DNA of 64,000 nt from Granulicella sapmiensis. Lineage in GTDB: Bacteria; Acidobacteriota; Terriglobia; Terriglobales; Acidobacteriaceae. The DNA lies in contig JAMFSR010000026.1 of the NCBI GenBank assembly GCA_026225395.1, positions 124,001 through 188,000 of the forward strand, given 5' to 3'. A model generated the notes under the pieces. That model did not search any database. It was not told where the DNA came from and saw nothing but the letters and a program-made list of their open reading frames with translations. Position numbers and translations under genes: made by a program. Shown here piece after piece: positions 33,963-42,125 of this stretch. The stretch's first letter is position 1, and each line of letters starts with the position of its first letter.

Positions 33963-35399
33963 ATGGAAATCGTAATACCAATTTCGCATGCAGGCGAAAC
34001 GCTCTCGCGGCAGGTTTATTCCGGCTTGCGGCAGGCGATCCTGGCGGGCAATTTTGGCGCGGGGGCGCGGCTGCCGGCCACGCGGGACCTGGCGGAACAG
34101 CTGGGGATTTCGCGGACGGTGGTGCTGCTGGCTTATGAGCAGTTGCTATCGGAAGGGTTTGTGGTGGGGCGCGGAGGTTCGGGGACCTATGTGGCGGAGG
34201 CGTTGTGCGGCGGGGCGCCACGGGGGATGGAAAAGCAATCGGCGCGGATCAGGCTTTCGCGTTTTGGCACGGCTGCGGCGGCGATGGGGGCGTCGGTGGA
34301 GTCGCCGCGGCCGCGAGCAAAGATGTTGCGGTATGACTTCGCGTATGGGCGCAGCGACATCGAGGTATTTCCGTTTGAGATGTGGAGGCGGCTGCTGTTG
34401 AAGCATTCGCGAATGGCGCGGGTGCGGGAGTTGGACTATGGACCTGCCAGTGGAAGCCTGGCGCTGCGCGAGGCTATCTGTGTGCATCTGCGTCGCTCGA
34501 GGGCTGTGGTTTGTGAGCCTTCGGAAGTAATTGTGGTGAACGGAAGCCAACAGGCGCTTGATCTGGTGACCCGGGTGCTGGTGGAGCGTGGCGATCGTGT
34601 GGCCATCGAAGACCCTCATTACAACGGAACGCGCGAGGTATTGCGCGCGGCTGGAGCGCGGCTGGTTGGGGTTCCGGTGGATGGCGAAGGGTTACGGACG
34701 GACCGGCTGCCGGAGAAGGTGCGCGTGGTATTTGTGACGCCATCGCACCAGTTCCCGACGGGAGTGATTATGCCGTTAAGCCGGCGGCTGGCGCTGCTGG
34801 AGTGGGCCCGGAAGAACAAGGCAGTGATTGTGGAGAATGACCATGATGGGGAGTTTCACTACGAGGGGCGGCCACTGGAGTCTTTGCAGGGGCTGGACCG
34901 CGAGGGGCGGATTGTCTACGTGGGGACATTTTCGCGGACGGTGTTTCCGGCGTTGCGGATTGGGTACTTGATTGTGCCGAAGTCGCTGGCCGAAACGTTT
35001 ACGGCGGCGAAGTGGTTGAACGATTTGCACTCGGCGACGCTGGAACAGGAGACGCTGGCGGAGTTTGTAACAAACGGCATGTTCGAGCGGCATTTGCGGC
35101 GGTTGCGGCGAAGAAATACGGCACGACGCGAGGCGCTGATGGAAGCGGTGGGGAAGTATCTGGGTGACCGTGTTGCGGTGACGGGCGATGGGTCAGGCGC
35201 GCATATCGTTTTATGGTCAAAGGCGCGCGTGGTGGAGGCGGAGGTGATGGCCGCCGCCGCGGCGCGGGGCGTGGGGATTTATGGGATGGCGCACTGTTAT
35301 CTGAAGCGTCCGAAGCGGAGCGCGTTTGTACTGGGATACTCGCGAATGAATGAGCGGGAAATCCGGGAAGGGATACGGCTTCTGCGCGAGGTGTTTTAG
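33963..35399 (+). CDS. MocR/PdxR-type GntR regulator with aminotransferase-like domain
   Basis: 478 residues. The N-terminal wHTH (LSRQVYSGLRQAILAGNFGAGARLPATRDLAEQLGISRTVVLLAYEQL) is GntR-type. A linker leads to a fold-type I aminotransferase domain (YGPASGSLALREAICVHL, VNGSQQALDLVTRVLVE, VTPSHQFPTGVIMPLSRR, VENDHDGEFHYEG). At the PLP-lysine position the sequence is GTFSRTVFPALRIGY, with Arg325 instead of Lys (codon CGG, 34935-34937). PLP could not form the usual internal aldimine there. It is divergent from the GNAT gene 47 bases away, the usual arrangement for a MocR target, and overlaps ubiX by 4 bases at its 3' end. Confidence 0.88.
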   Translation: MEIVIPISHAGETLSRQVYSGLRQAILAGNFGAGARLPATRDLAEQLGISRTVVLLAYEQLLSEGFVVGRGGSGTYVAEALCGGAPRGMEKQSARIRLSRFGTAAAAMGASVESPRPRAKMLRYDFAYGRSDIEVFPFEMWRRLLLKHSRMARVRELDYGPASGSLALREAICVHLRRSRAVVCEPSEVIVVNGSQQALDLVTRVLVERGDRVAIEDPHYNGTREVLRAAGARLVGVPVDGEGLRTDRLPEKVRVVFVTPSHQFPTGVIMPLSRRLALLEWARKNKAVIVENDHDGEFHYEGRPLESLQGLDREGRIVYVGTFSRTVFPALRIGYLIVPKSLAETFTAAKWLNDLHSATLEQETLAEFVTNGMFERHLRRLRRRNTARREALMEAVGKYLGDRVAVTGDGSGAHIVLWSKARVVEAEVMAAAAARGVGIYGMAHCYLKRPKRSAFVLGYSRMNEREIREGIRLLREVF

Positions 35400-36025
35400 G
35401 AGGTCGCGCCCCAGGTGAAGGTGTTGGGCTGGCGGAGGCCCAGGTGCTGCAGGACGCGGGCGACGTAGTTCGCGACGATGTCGTCGATCGATTGCGGATG
35501 GTTGTAGAAGGTGGGGATGACGGGGAAGATGGTGGCGCCGGCTTCTGTTGCGGATGCCATGTTGCGGATGTGGATGAGGTTCAGCGGCGTTTCGCGGACG
35601 CAGAGAATGAGCGGGCGGCGCTCTTTCAGGCAGACGTCAGCGGCGCGTTCGATGAGGTTCTGCGCGAGGCCGTGAGCGATGCCGCCGAGGGTTCCCATGG
35701 AGCAGGGGAGGATGATCATGCCGTCAGAGGGGTACGAACCGCTGGCGATGCTAGCGCCTATATCCTGATGGGCAAGTTGGATGATCTTGCTGGAGGTGGT
35801 GCCGAGGAGCTTTTGAATGAGGTCGTTGGCTCCGTTCAGGCCGGACTCTTCGGCGAGCACGCGCAGGGCGCTGGGACTGACGACGAGGTTGACGTGGGAG
35901 ACACGGGCGTCGGCTTCGAGCGCCAGGAGCATGTGGCGGGCAAACAGCGCTCCGCTGGCTCCAGTGATGGCCAAGGTAAGGTTTTTTCCACCGATTTCTG
36001 CCACGTTAGCGCTTGAGGATTGCAT
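35396..36025 (-). CDS. ubiX: Flavin prenyltransferase UbiX
   Basis: Makes prenylated FMN, the cofactor of UbiD-type decarboxylases, from FMN and dimethylallyl phosphate. Motifs: LAITGASGALFARHML (FMN-binding GASG), LVVSPSAL, YPSDGMIILPCSMGTLGGIAHGLAQNLIERAADVCLKERRPLILCVRETPLNLIHIRNM. 209 residues, normal. It converges on the MocR gene with a 4-base overlap of stop regions. No ubiD homologue is seen in the window. Confidence 0.93.
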   Translation of the reverse strand: MQSSSANVAEIGGKNLTLAITGASGALFARHMLLALEADARVSHVNLVVSPSALRVLAEESGLNGANDLIQKLLGTTSSKIIQLAHQDIGASIASGSYPSDGMIILPCSMGTLGGIAHGLAQNLIERAADVCLKERRPLILCVRETPLNLIHIRNMASATEAGATIFPVIPTFYNHPQSIDDIVANYVARVLQHLGLRQPNTFTWGATS

Positions 36026-36106
36026 CTGACTGATTATCTCGCAGGATTTGTCTCTTTTTTAACGCGACATTTGGCGAGAGTGCCCGTTTAATCTTTCCAA
36101 GTGGTG

Positions 36107-36131
36107 ATGCGCAGCGAACGGTCCTGCGCAT
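36107..36131. promoter_or_regulatory. Inverted repeat upstream of papain-like gene
   Basis: ATGCGCA (36107-36113) and TGCGCAT (36125-36131) with an 11-base loop, 54 bases before the next start codon. Could be an operator or a hairpin; no further support. Confidence 0.3.
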
Positions 36132-36184
36132 TCGGATGCTGAACAGCAGCGGTTTCAAGGGACGGGGTTCCCGAAGGACAAGCG

Positions 36185-37261
36185 ATGCGAGCTCAGGCAA
36201 GGTACCGACGAATCGGCGCCAGAGGGAAAGTTCTAGCTGGCTTGTGCGGCGTGCTGCTGGCGTGTGCTGCGGCACAGGCTTCGGTTGCGGTGCTGCTGGA
36301 GCAGCCTTACGGCAAGCTGGGAGTGTTCGATCCGGGCGGACACTCGGCGATTTACCTGGACCATGTGTGTGCGGCTTCGCCTACGGAGTTGCGGCCGTGC
36401 CGCGAGGGCGAGTTGGGGGTGGTGATCAGCCGCTATAACGGCATCGCGCATTACGACTGGTTGGCAATGCCCTTGATGGCGTACCTGTATGCGGTGGATA
36501 CGGCGGCCGAGATTCCGGCGGTGATGGACAAGACCGCGGAGGTGCAGTTGCGAGACCAATACCGGCGGGCGCATCTGGAGTCGGTGGCGCCGGATGGACC
36601 GGGTGGTAAGGCGCCGGAAGGCAATTGGTATGAGCTAGCGGGCTCGGCGTACGACCGGACGATTTATGGGTTCAGCGTGAAGTCGACTGCCGAGCAGGAT
36701 GCGCAGCTGATTGCAGAGTTCAACGATCGCAGGAACGCGACGCATTACAACGGGGTGTATTCCAACTGTGCTGATTTTTCGCGGACGACGATCAACCGCT
36801 TTTATCCGCATGCAGTGCGGAGAAACTACATTGCGGACCTTGGGATTACTTCGCCAAAGTCTGTGGCGCGGGGATTGGCGCACTACTCGGCCAAGCACCC
36901 AGAAGTGGGGCTGCAGGTGTTTATGATTCCGCAGGTGAAGGGATCGCTGCCGCGGAGTCATGCGGCGCAGGATCTGGCTGAGGGGATTTTGAAGCGGTAT
37001 AGCGTGCCATTGGTCGTGTTGTCGCCGACGACTACGGCGGTGGTGTTGGTGGCGTATGTGGGGCATGGGCGTTTTTCGATGCCCAAGGATGCGGTGGTTC
37101 TCGATCTGCACGATGCGACCGCGACGGCGTTCCTGGAAGAACAGCCGGGTATGACGGTCGCGGGGCTGCAGTCGCCGTCGATTTCGGCGTCCGCTGGCGG
37201 CCAGATGCGGTCGGGGTTCAGGACTGCGTCGATGATGGTGAAACCGCAGTCGAGCCGCTAG
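36185..37261 (+). CDS. Exported protein, possible permuted papain-like (NlpC/P60-type) fold
   Basis: 358 residues. The N-terminus ARGKVLAGLCGVLLACAAAQA is a signal peptide with a basic lead. A histidine in FDPGGHSAIYLDH precedes a cysteine in YNGVYSNCADFSRTTINRFYP. This order (His first, Cys later) is that of circularly permuted NlpC/P60 or LRAT/YiiX-like thiol hydrolases, and resembles DUF4105-type proteins (GHS...NC). The active-site proposal is inference from motif order only. The C-terminal 100 residues look like a separate beta domain. Its stop overlaps the converging YkgJ-type gene by 4 bases. Confidence 0.65.
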   Translation: MRAQARYRRIGARGKVLAGLCGVLLACAAAQASVAVLLEQPYGKLGVFDPGGHSAIYLDHVCAASPTELRPCREGELGVVISRYNGIAHYDWLAMPLMAYLYAVDTAAEIPAVMDKTAEVQLRDQYRRAHLESVAPDGPGGKAPEGNWYELAGSAYDRTIYGFSVKSTAEQDAQLIAEFNDRRNATHYNGVYSNCADFSRTTINRFYPHAVRRNYIADLGITSPKSVARGLAHYSAKHPEVGLQVFMIPQVKGSLPRSHAAQDLAEGILKRYSVPLVVLSPTTTAVVLVAYVGHGRFSMPKDAVVLDLHDATATAFLEEQPGMTVAGLQSPSISASAGGQMRSGFRTASMMVKPQSSR

Positions 37262-37881
37262 CTCAGAGCGAAAGCGATGAGAGTGGGACCGCTGCGGCCG
37301 GTGCGTTGTTCGGCTTCGGCGATGAGGGATTCTTCAAGCGGGCGCCAGCTTTGATCCATCTCGCAGCGTAGAACTTCGCTTTCGGGCGCGCCGACAAAAC
37401 ATAGCTCACAGACGCCGAGAGCGTCTTCTTCGTTGCGGATGGGTGGGCCGAAGGTGCGGCATTGCACAGGGCGCGCGGCGTAGAGATCGCATGTGCCTGT
37501 AACGGGATCGAGGACGGGGCAGGGTTCGTCGTTGGCGAAGTCGTCGAAGGCGGATTCGTGGTCGGGGTGGGTGAAGAGCGTGCCGGTGGTGGGGTCGCCG
37601 GGGAAGTCGCGGGTGAGACGCACGCGCGAGGCTGCGGCGCGGTTACGTATGTGCATGGCTGTGGCGGGGTCGGTGCAGTCAAGCGCGGTGAGCGCGGAGC
37701 GGAGGGATTCGGCGTCGAGCTGCGAGATGGGGAAGACGCCGACGCAGCACTGGTGGCAGCCGGGTCTGCAGACGAGCCAGTCGCCGGAGCGAGCGGTGGT
37801 GGAGGCGAGTGCGTTGTTGACGATGTCGAAGAGCATAAAACCAGATGTGGAGGTGGCGCGTAGAGATTGTGGCAGTACCAT
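37258..37881 (-). CDS. YkgJ-family cysteine cluster protein
   Basis: 207 residues with the cysteine pattern CRPGCHQCC...PCPVLDPVTGTCDLYAARPVQCRTFG, diagnostic of the YkgJ/UPF0153 family of presumed zinc- or iron-binding proteins. A further CELC lies near residue 160. The start at 37881 lacks a clear RBS; ATG 37836 (MLFDIVNNAL) is an alternative that keeps the cluster. No partner is evident. Function in the family is unknown. Confidence 0.85.
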   Translation of the reverse strand: MVLPQSLRATSTSGFMLFDIVNNALASTTARSGDWLVCRPGCHQCCVGVFPISQLDAESLRSALTALDCTDPATAMHIRNRAAASRVRLTRDFPGDPTTGTLFTHPDHESAFDDFANDEPCPVLDPVTGTCDLYAARPVQCRTFGPPIRNEEDALGVCELCFVGAPESEVLRCEMDQSWRPLEESLIAEAEQRTGRSGPTLIAFALS

Positions 37882-37929
37882 TTATGCTGACTGCAACCAA
37901 CTTACGCGAATGGGACTCTGAAGAGGCAA

Positions 37930-38310
37930 ATGAATTATTGGGAAAAGCCCCTGGGGAAAAATGTGCGCTTTCTGCTTCCTTCGCTGAAGCTGAAGGAGCC
38001 TTGTGAGAGCGGGGAGACGATCGAGCACTCGGTGCATGTCTTTCTGATGGAGCGTTTTGGCGGGTACACGGCTACGGCGGCTACTGTTTTCGGATATTGG
38101 CGAGAGGCTCACGGAGGTTACACCTACGGCGAACACCGCGAGTTTACGGTGGCGTTGCCGGATGGGGACGGGTTGACGGCGCTCAAGGAGTTCCTGGGCA
38201 GGACAGCGAAGGTCCTTGGGGAAAAATGCCTTTATGTCGAGGTCGCCGGTGAGGGAATCCTGCTCTATGACAGCTCGACGAATGCGGATTCCGGCGGGCT
38301 CTGCTTGTAG
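37930..38310 (+). CDS. Hypothetical cytoplasmic protein
   Basis: 126 residues, no signal or membrane helix. It begins MNYWEKPLGKNVRFLLPSLK, with AGAGG 4 bases before the ATG. It contains SVHVFLMERFGGYTATAATVFGYW and EHREFTVALPDGDGLTALKEFLGR, an alternating alpha/beta pattern without a motif I recognise. It is divergent from the YkgJ-type gene (48 bases) and has a strong terminator 56 bases downstream, so it is probably monocistronic. Confidence 0.7.
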   Translation: MNYWEKPLGKNVRFLLPSLKLKEPCESGETIEHSVHVFLMERFGGYTATAATVFGYWREAHGGYTYGEHREFTVALPDGDGLTALKEFLGRTAKVLGEKCLYVEVAGEGILLYDSSTNADSGGLCL

Positions 38311-38365
38311 AAATGGGTCGAAATTAGAAAGATATTGTCACGGGATCACTGTGGCAACTAGATTG

Positions 38366-38393
38366 ATGGCCCGCTCCTTTTGGGGCGGGCCAT
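38366..38393 (+). terminator. Rho-independent terminator
   Basis: ATGGCCCGCTCC (38366-38377) pairs with GGGGCGGGCCAT (38382-38393), one G-T wobble, loop TTTT, followed by TTCAGTTT. Confidence 0.75.
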
Positions 38394-38477
38394 TTCAGTT
38401 TCAGTGTGTCAGGGAGCTTTGGGTTGGCGATGAGCTACTAAAACAACCTCCAATGTGAGCAAAAGAGTACAGTCTCT

Positions 38478-38495
38478 ATGTCGGGTAAGTGACAT
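38478..38495. promoter_or_regulatory. Dyad upstream of Crp/Fnr regulator
   Basis: ATGTC-N8-GACAT, 116 bases before the regulator's start. It has the outer TGT...ACA and spacing of a 16-base Crp-type site but not the full TGTGA/TCACA consensus. Possible autoregulatory operator. Confidence 0.35.
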
Positions 38496-38611
38496 GATGA
38501 AGGGGACGCTCCCTTGTAAAAGGCCCGTACCACTGAATCGGGGCAGTATTTGCTAAGCGGTGTTGAGAAGGTTCCGCTTTTTTTCATGCGAAACCGCGTG
38601 GAGGCGCTTCG

Positions 38612-39358
38612 ATGGCTGGGTCCAAGAAGAAGATCGCGTTCGATCCCGCGGAGTTTCTGGCGAATGCAGGCTTAGGACGCAGAATTGTCCAATTAAAAGC
38701 CAAGCGAGTGTTTTTTGCGCAGGGCAATGAAGCGGATTGCGTTTTCTATCTGCAGAGTGGGCGCGCCAAGCTGACCGTGGTTTCCAACCAGGGCAAAGAG
38801 GCGACGATCACGCTGCTGGTTGCCGGAGACTTCGTGGGTGAGGAGTCGATTGCCGGGGTGGCTGGGTTGCGGCTGGCTACGGCAACGGCGATTACCAACT
38901 GCGTGGCGCTGAAGATCGACAGGGACGCAATGATCGGGGCTTTGCAGTCCGAGCATGCTTTTTCCGATCTGTTTCTGAAGTTTCTGCTGGCTCGCAGCAT
39001 GCGGACGCAGGCTGATCTGGTGGATCAACTGTTCAATTCCAGCGAGAAACGGCTGGCGCGCGTGCTGCTGCTGATGGCGGAGTTTGGCAAACCGGGAGAG
39101 CCGGAGATGCTGCTGCCGCATATTACGCAGGAGTCGCTGGCGGAGATGATTGGGACCACGCGGTCGCGCGTGAGCTTCTTTATGAACCGGTTCCGAAAGA
39201 TGGGGCTGATTGAGTACAACGGCCGCATCAAGGTACACAAATCGTTGCTGAACGTCGTGTTGCACGATCATCTGCCGGAGCAGAACGCGACGAGGCCTGA
39301 AATTGTCACAAAAGAGCCGGTTAACCCGAGGCCTGTGACGCTCCGCCATGAGGCGTGA
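38612..39358 (+). CDS. Crp/Fnr-family transcription regulator
   Basis: 248 residues. Cyclic-nucleotide-binding-like barrel (FFAQGNEADCVFYLQSGRAKLTVVSNQGKEATITLLVAGDFVGEESIAG), a long dimer helix, and a C-terminal wHTH (HITQESLAEMIGTTRSRVSFFMNRFRKMGLIEYNGRIKVHKSLL). The cAMP-contact Arg/Ser pair of E. coli Crp is not obvious, and the Fnr N-terminal cysteines are absent, so the ligand is unknown. GGAGG precedes the ATG. It is followed after 77 bases by a response-regulator gene, with which it may be functionally linked. Confidence 0.9.
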   Translation: MAGSKKKIAFDPAEFLANAGLGRRIVQLKAKRVFFAQGNEADCVFYLQSGRAKLTVVSNQGKEATITLLVAGDFVGEESIAGVAGLRLATATAITNCVALKIDRDAMIGALQSEHAFSDLFLKFLLARSMRTQADLVDQLFNSSEKRLARVLLLMAEFGKPGEPEMLLPHITQESLAEMIGTTRSRVSFFMNRFRKMGLIEYNGRIKVHKSLLNVVLHDHLPEQNATRPEIVTKEPVNPRPVTLRHEA

Positions 39359-39435
39359 GCAAAAAGGAACAGACTGAGACTGGAGGGAAGCTGATACTGC
39401 TTCTATGTCCCAAGATGCGTACTGGAGGGTAAAAG

Positions 39436-40122
39436 ATGCCCGACACAAAAATAAAGCTTCTGATTGTGGATGATGAAGCAGCGACGCGAGTTCTTCTTTC
39501 GAAGATCTTCGGTCAAATGGGGCATAGGGTCGAAATCGCGGAAGATGGATTTTCGGCGCTGGCTTGCATGCGTGAGATGACTCCTGACATTTTGATCTCG
39601 GACCTGAACATGCCGGGAATGTCGGGGTTCGAGCTGCTTTCGGTGGTGCGGCGGCGTTTGCCGGCGATTTATGTGATAGCAACCAGCGGAGCGTACGCGG
39701 GTAAGGAAGTACCGTACGGTATTGCAGCGGATGCGTTTTATGAGAAGGCTTCCGGTTTCCATTCGCTGCTGGAACTAATGGAGATTGCCGCACAGACGAG
39801 GGTTGCAGTCCGCGGGCCGGAAGCAGCACCTCTGTGGATCTCTCGTACCAGCGATGAGCCGCCGGGTGAGACCTATGTGATGATCAGCTGCCCGGAGTGC
39901 ATGAGGGCGTTCCCAGGGGGCTTTGCGGAATCAAAGACCTTCATTAACAAGACGGAGTGCATTTTTTGCCATACGACGATTCGATACGCGATCGTGCAGC
40001 CGCTCGATCCGCTGACCTCTCAGCCCTATGTTCCGAAGCCGATGGCGTCGCGGATGCCGGCGGGGCGAATCGACTTTGGTCACGACGGCCAGGACGAGAA
40101 CGATGAGCGCACGTGTGCGTGA
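39436..40122 (+). CDS. Response regulator: receiver domain fused to zinc-ribbon-like tail
   Basis: 228 residues. Receiver domain at 1-120: IKLLIVDDEAATRVLL (DD pair), DILISDLNMPGMSGFELL (phospho-acceptor Asp) and ATSGA in place of the T/S switch; the conserved Lys is in YEKASGF. The C-terminal part has VMISCPECMRAFPG and TECIFCHTTIRYAIV, two CxxC pairs 23 residues apart, forming a probable zinc ribbon. No HTH or enzymatic output domain is seen. The output may be protein or nucleic-acid binding. GGAGGG precedes the ATG. The 3' end converges on purB. Confidence 0.82.
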   Translation: MPDTKIKLLIVDDEAATRVLLSKIFGQMGHRVEIAEDGFSALACMREMTPDILISDLNMPGMSGFELLSVVRRRLPAIYVIATSGAYAGKEVPYGIAADAFYEKASGFHSLLELMEIAAQTRVAVRGPEAAPLWISRTSDEPPGETYVMISCPECMRAFPGGFAESKTFINKTECIFCHTTIRYAIVQPLDPLTSQPYVPKPMASRMPAGRIDFGHDGQDENDERTCA

Positions 40123-40132
40123 CCGGGTGCGG

Positions 40133-41434
40133 TTAGTTCGATTCTTCGAGCACCCGGGCGAAGACGGCATCGATGTTCGAGAGCTGGCGGTTGACGTCAA
40201 ACGCCGCAGCTAGCTTTGCAGGCGATAGGCGTGCGGTGATTTCGGGGTCGGACTCGATGAGAGTGCGGTAGTTGAGGTCGTTCTGCCAGGCGTTCATGGC
40301 GTGCGACTGGACGAGGCGGTAGGCGTCTTCGCGTGACATTCCCGCTTCAGCGAGATCAAGCAGGAGCTGGCCGCTGTAGATGAGGCCGCCGGTGAGTTCG
40401 AGGTTTTTGAGCATGCGGGCCGGGTAAACGAGAAGACGCTCGATGAGAGTCGCCGTCTTGTCGAGCATGTAGTCGGCCAGGGTGGTCGAGTCGGGCAGGA
40501 TGACCCGCTCGGCCGAGGAGTGGGAGATGTCGCGTTCATGCCAGAGGGCCACGTTTTCGAGCGCAACCTGCGCATTGCCGCGTACTACGCGCGCCAGACC
40601 CGAGATGTTTTCACAGGTGATCGGATTGCGCTTGTGCGGCATTGCCGACGAGCCCTTTTGCTTGGCGGAGAAGAACTCTTCGGCTTCGCGGACCTCGGTG
40701 CGCTGCAGGTGGCGGATCTCAAGGGCAATCTTGTCCAGCGTGGAGCAGAGGACGGCGAGCGTGGTGATGTACGCCGCGTGGCGGTCGCGCTGGAGGACCT
40801 GTGTCGAAATGGCGGCCGGGGCGAGGCCGAGCGAGGTGAGGATGGCAACCTCGTGCTCGGGCTTGAGCTTGCCGAAGGCGCCGACGGCCCCGGAGATTTT
40901 ACCGACTTTGAGGTCAGCTGCAGCGGCGTCAAAGCGCTTGAGATTGCGCCCCATCTCCGAGTACCAGAGCAGCAGTTTCATGCCGAAAGTGGTGGGTTCG
41001 GCATGTACGCCGTGGGTGCGGCCGATGGTGGGTGTGTGCTGGAATTCCACAGCCCTCTTGCGCAGAACCTCGCGAAGGCGGAGAATTCCTGAGCGAATCA
41101 AATCAGAGGCTTGTGTGATTGCCAGGGCTTGCGCTGTGTCTACGACATCGGTGGAAGTGAGCCCGTAATGGAGCCAGCGTGCGGATGGGCCGGCTGTTTC
41201 GGCAACGGCGGTGGTGAAGGCGAGAACGTCGTGCCGGGTGTCTGCTTCGATCTCGTGGATACGTTCAACGGTGAAGCCAGCTCGCTCGCGGAGCTCTACG
41301 GCGGCTTCCAGGGGCACGATGCCGGCGCGGGCAAGCGCGTCGGTGGCGGCGAACTCTACGCGCAGCCAGTTGCTGTACTTGCTGGTTTCAGACCAGATTC
41401 GGGCCATCTCCGGTCGTGTGTAACGGTCGATCAA
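40133..41434 (-). CDS. purB: Adenylosuccinate lyase
   Basis: Purine biosynthesis: splits SAICAR and adenylosuccinate, releasing fumarate. TTG 41434 (IDRYTRPEMARIWSE) has CAGGAGAAC upstream; the track ORF runs 34 codons further without support. Motifs: HYGLTSTDVVDTAQ, TIGRTHGVHAEPTTFG and the fumarase/ASL signature GSSAMPHKRNPITCENI. 433 residues, as in the B. subtilis-type PurB. It is a single gene between the response regulator and marR. Confidence 0.95.
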   Translation of the reverse strand: MIDRYTRPEMARIWSETSKYSNWLRVEFAATDALARAGIVPLEAAVELRERAGFTVERIHEIEADTRHDVLAFTTAVAETAGPSARWLHYGLTSTDVVDTAQALAITQASDLIRSGILRLREVLRKRAVEFQHTPTIGRTHGVHAEPTTFGMKLLLWYSEMGRNLKRFDAAAADLKVGKISGAVGAFGKLKPEHEVAILTSLGLAPAAISTQVLQRDRHAAYITTLAVLCSTLDKIALEIRHLQRTEVREAEEFFSAKQKGSSAMPHKRNPITCENISGLARVVRGNAQVALENVALWHERDISHSSAERVILPDSTTLADYMLDKTATLIERLLVYPARMLKNLELTGGLIYSGQLLLDLAEAGMSREDAYRLVQSHAMNAWQNDLNYRTLIESDPEITARLSPAKLAAAFDVNRQLSNIDAVFARVLEESN

Positions 41435-41636
41435 GGGGTTCTCCTGGGTGTTGCGTACGAGGTTCCTACATTTCTTAGTGTAACGATTGTGCGCTTGGGC
41501 AAAGTGTTTGGTGGAAGGCCGAATGCAAGATCGCAAGAGCAGTGAAGCAAGGTTGCAACGGATTAGCGGCAGGGGAGTTGAGCGGGTTGCGAAAATTCCC
41601 TAAAACATGTCGCTAGGCGATATAATGGAGGGCGAG

Positions 41637-42125
41637 ATGGCTGTAATGGAAAATGAGACCAAGTTGGCGGAGTCGATTCCTCGGCTGGTGGAGTTGGCGG
41701 ACTTTCGTCACCAGCTGCGGACGTTTCTCAGCTTCAGCGAAAGCGCGTCGGAGTCCTGCGGGATTGCCGCGCAGCAGTATCAACTGATGCAGGTGATCGG
41801 CTCTGTACCGGCAGACCGGCAGGCGTCGATCAGCTACATTGCGGATCGTATGATCCTGCGGCATAACAGCACGGTGGAGCTGGTGGACCGCGCGGAGCGG
41901 GCGGGGCTGGTGGAACGCCGTCACGATGAGCACGATCTTCGGCGGTCGCTGGTACAGCTCACACCGCAGGGATGGGCGATTCTGGAGAAGCTTGTGGCGT
42001 TGCACCTTGAAGAGCTGCATCTGCACGCGGAAGCCATGATGCGAGCGCTGCGGAAGGTCCAGGCGATCTCGCTGGCGAACCGCAGCAGCAAGAACGGTGA
42101 TTCAGGAGAAGACGAAAGACGATGA
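41637..42125 (+). CDS. MarR-family transcription regulator
   Basis: 162 residues. The wHTH is visible in QYQLMQVIGSVPADRQASISYIADRMILRHNSTVELVDRAERAGLVERRHDEHDLRRSLVQLTPQG, including the DxRxxxVxLT wing motif. ATG 41637 is preferred over 41607 because GGAGGGCGAG precedes it. Its last codons overlap the ClC channel start (ATGA), so regulator and channel are coupled and the channel is a likely target. Ligand unknown. Confidence 0.88.
   Translation: MAVMENETKLAESIPRLVELADFRHQLRTFLSFSESASESCGIAAQQYQLMQVIGSVPADRQASISYIADRMILRHNSTVELVDRAERAGLVERRHDEHDLRRSLVQLTPQGWAILEKLVALHLEELHLHAEAMMRALRKVQAISLANRSSKNGDSGEDERR

Larger units (their letters stand above)
38311..38611. other. 301-base intergenic region
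   Basis: Holds the terminator at 38366-38393 and a Crp-like dyad at 38478-38495 before the Crp/Fnr gene. No coding sequence was found in it. Confidence 0.6.

Noticed and set aside
41621-41626. TATAAT as a -10 box for marR
   Set aside because: No suitable -35, and a start there would leave the GGAGGG RBS partly outside the transcript.
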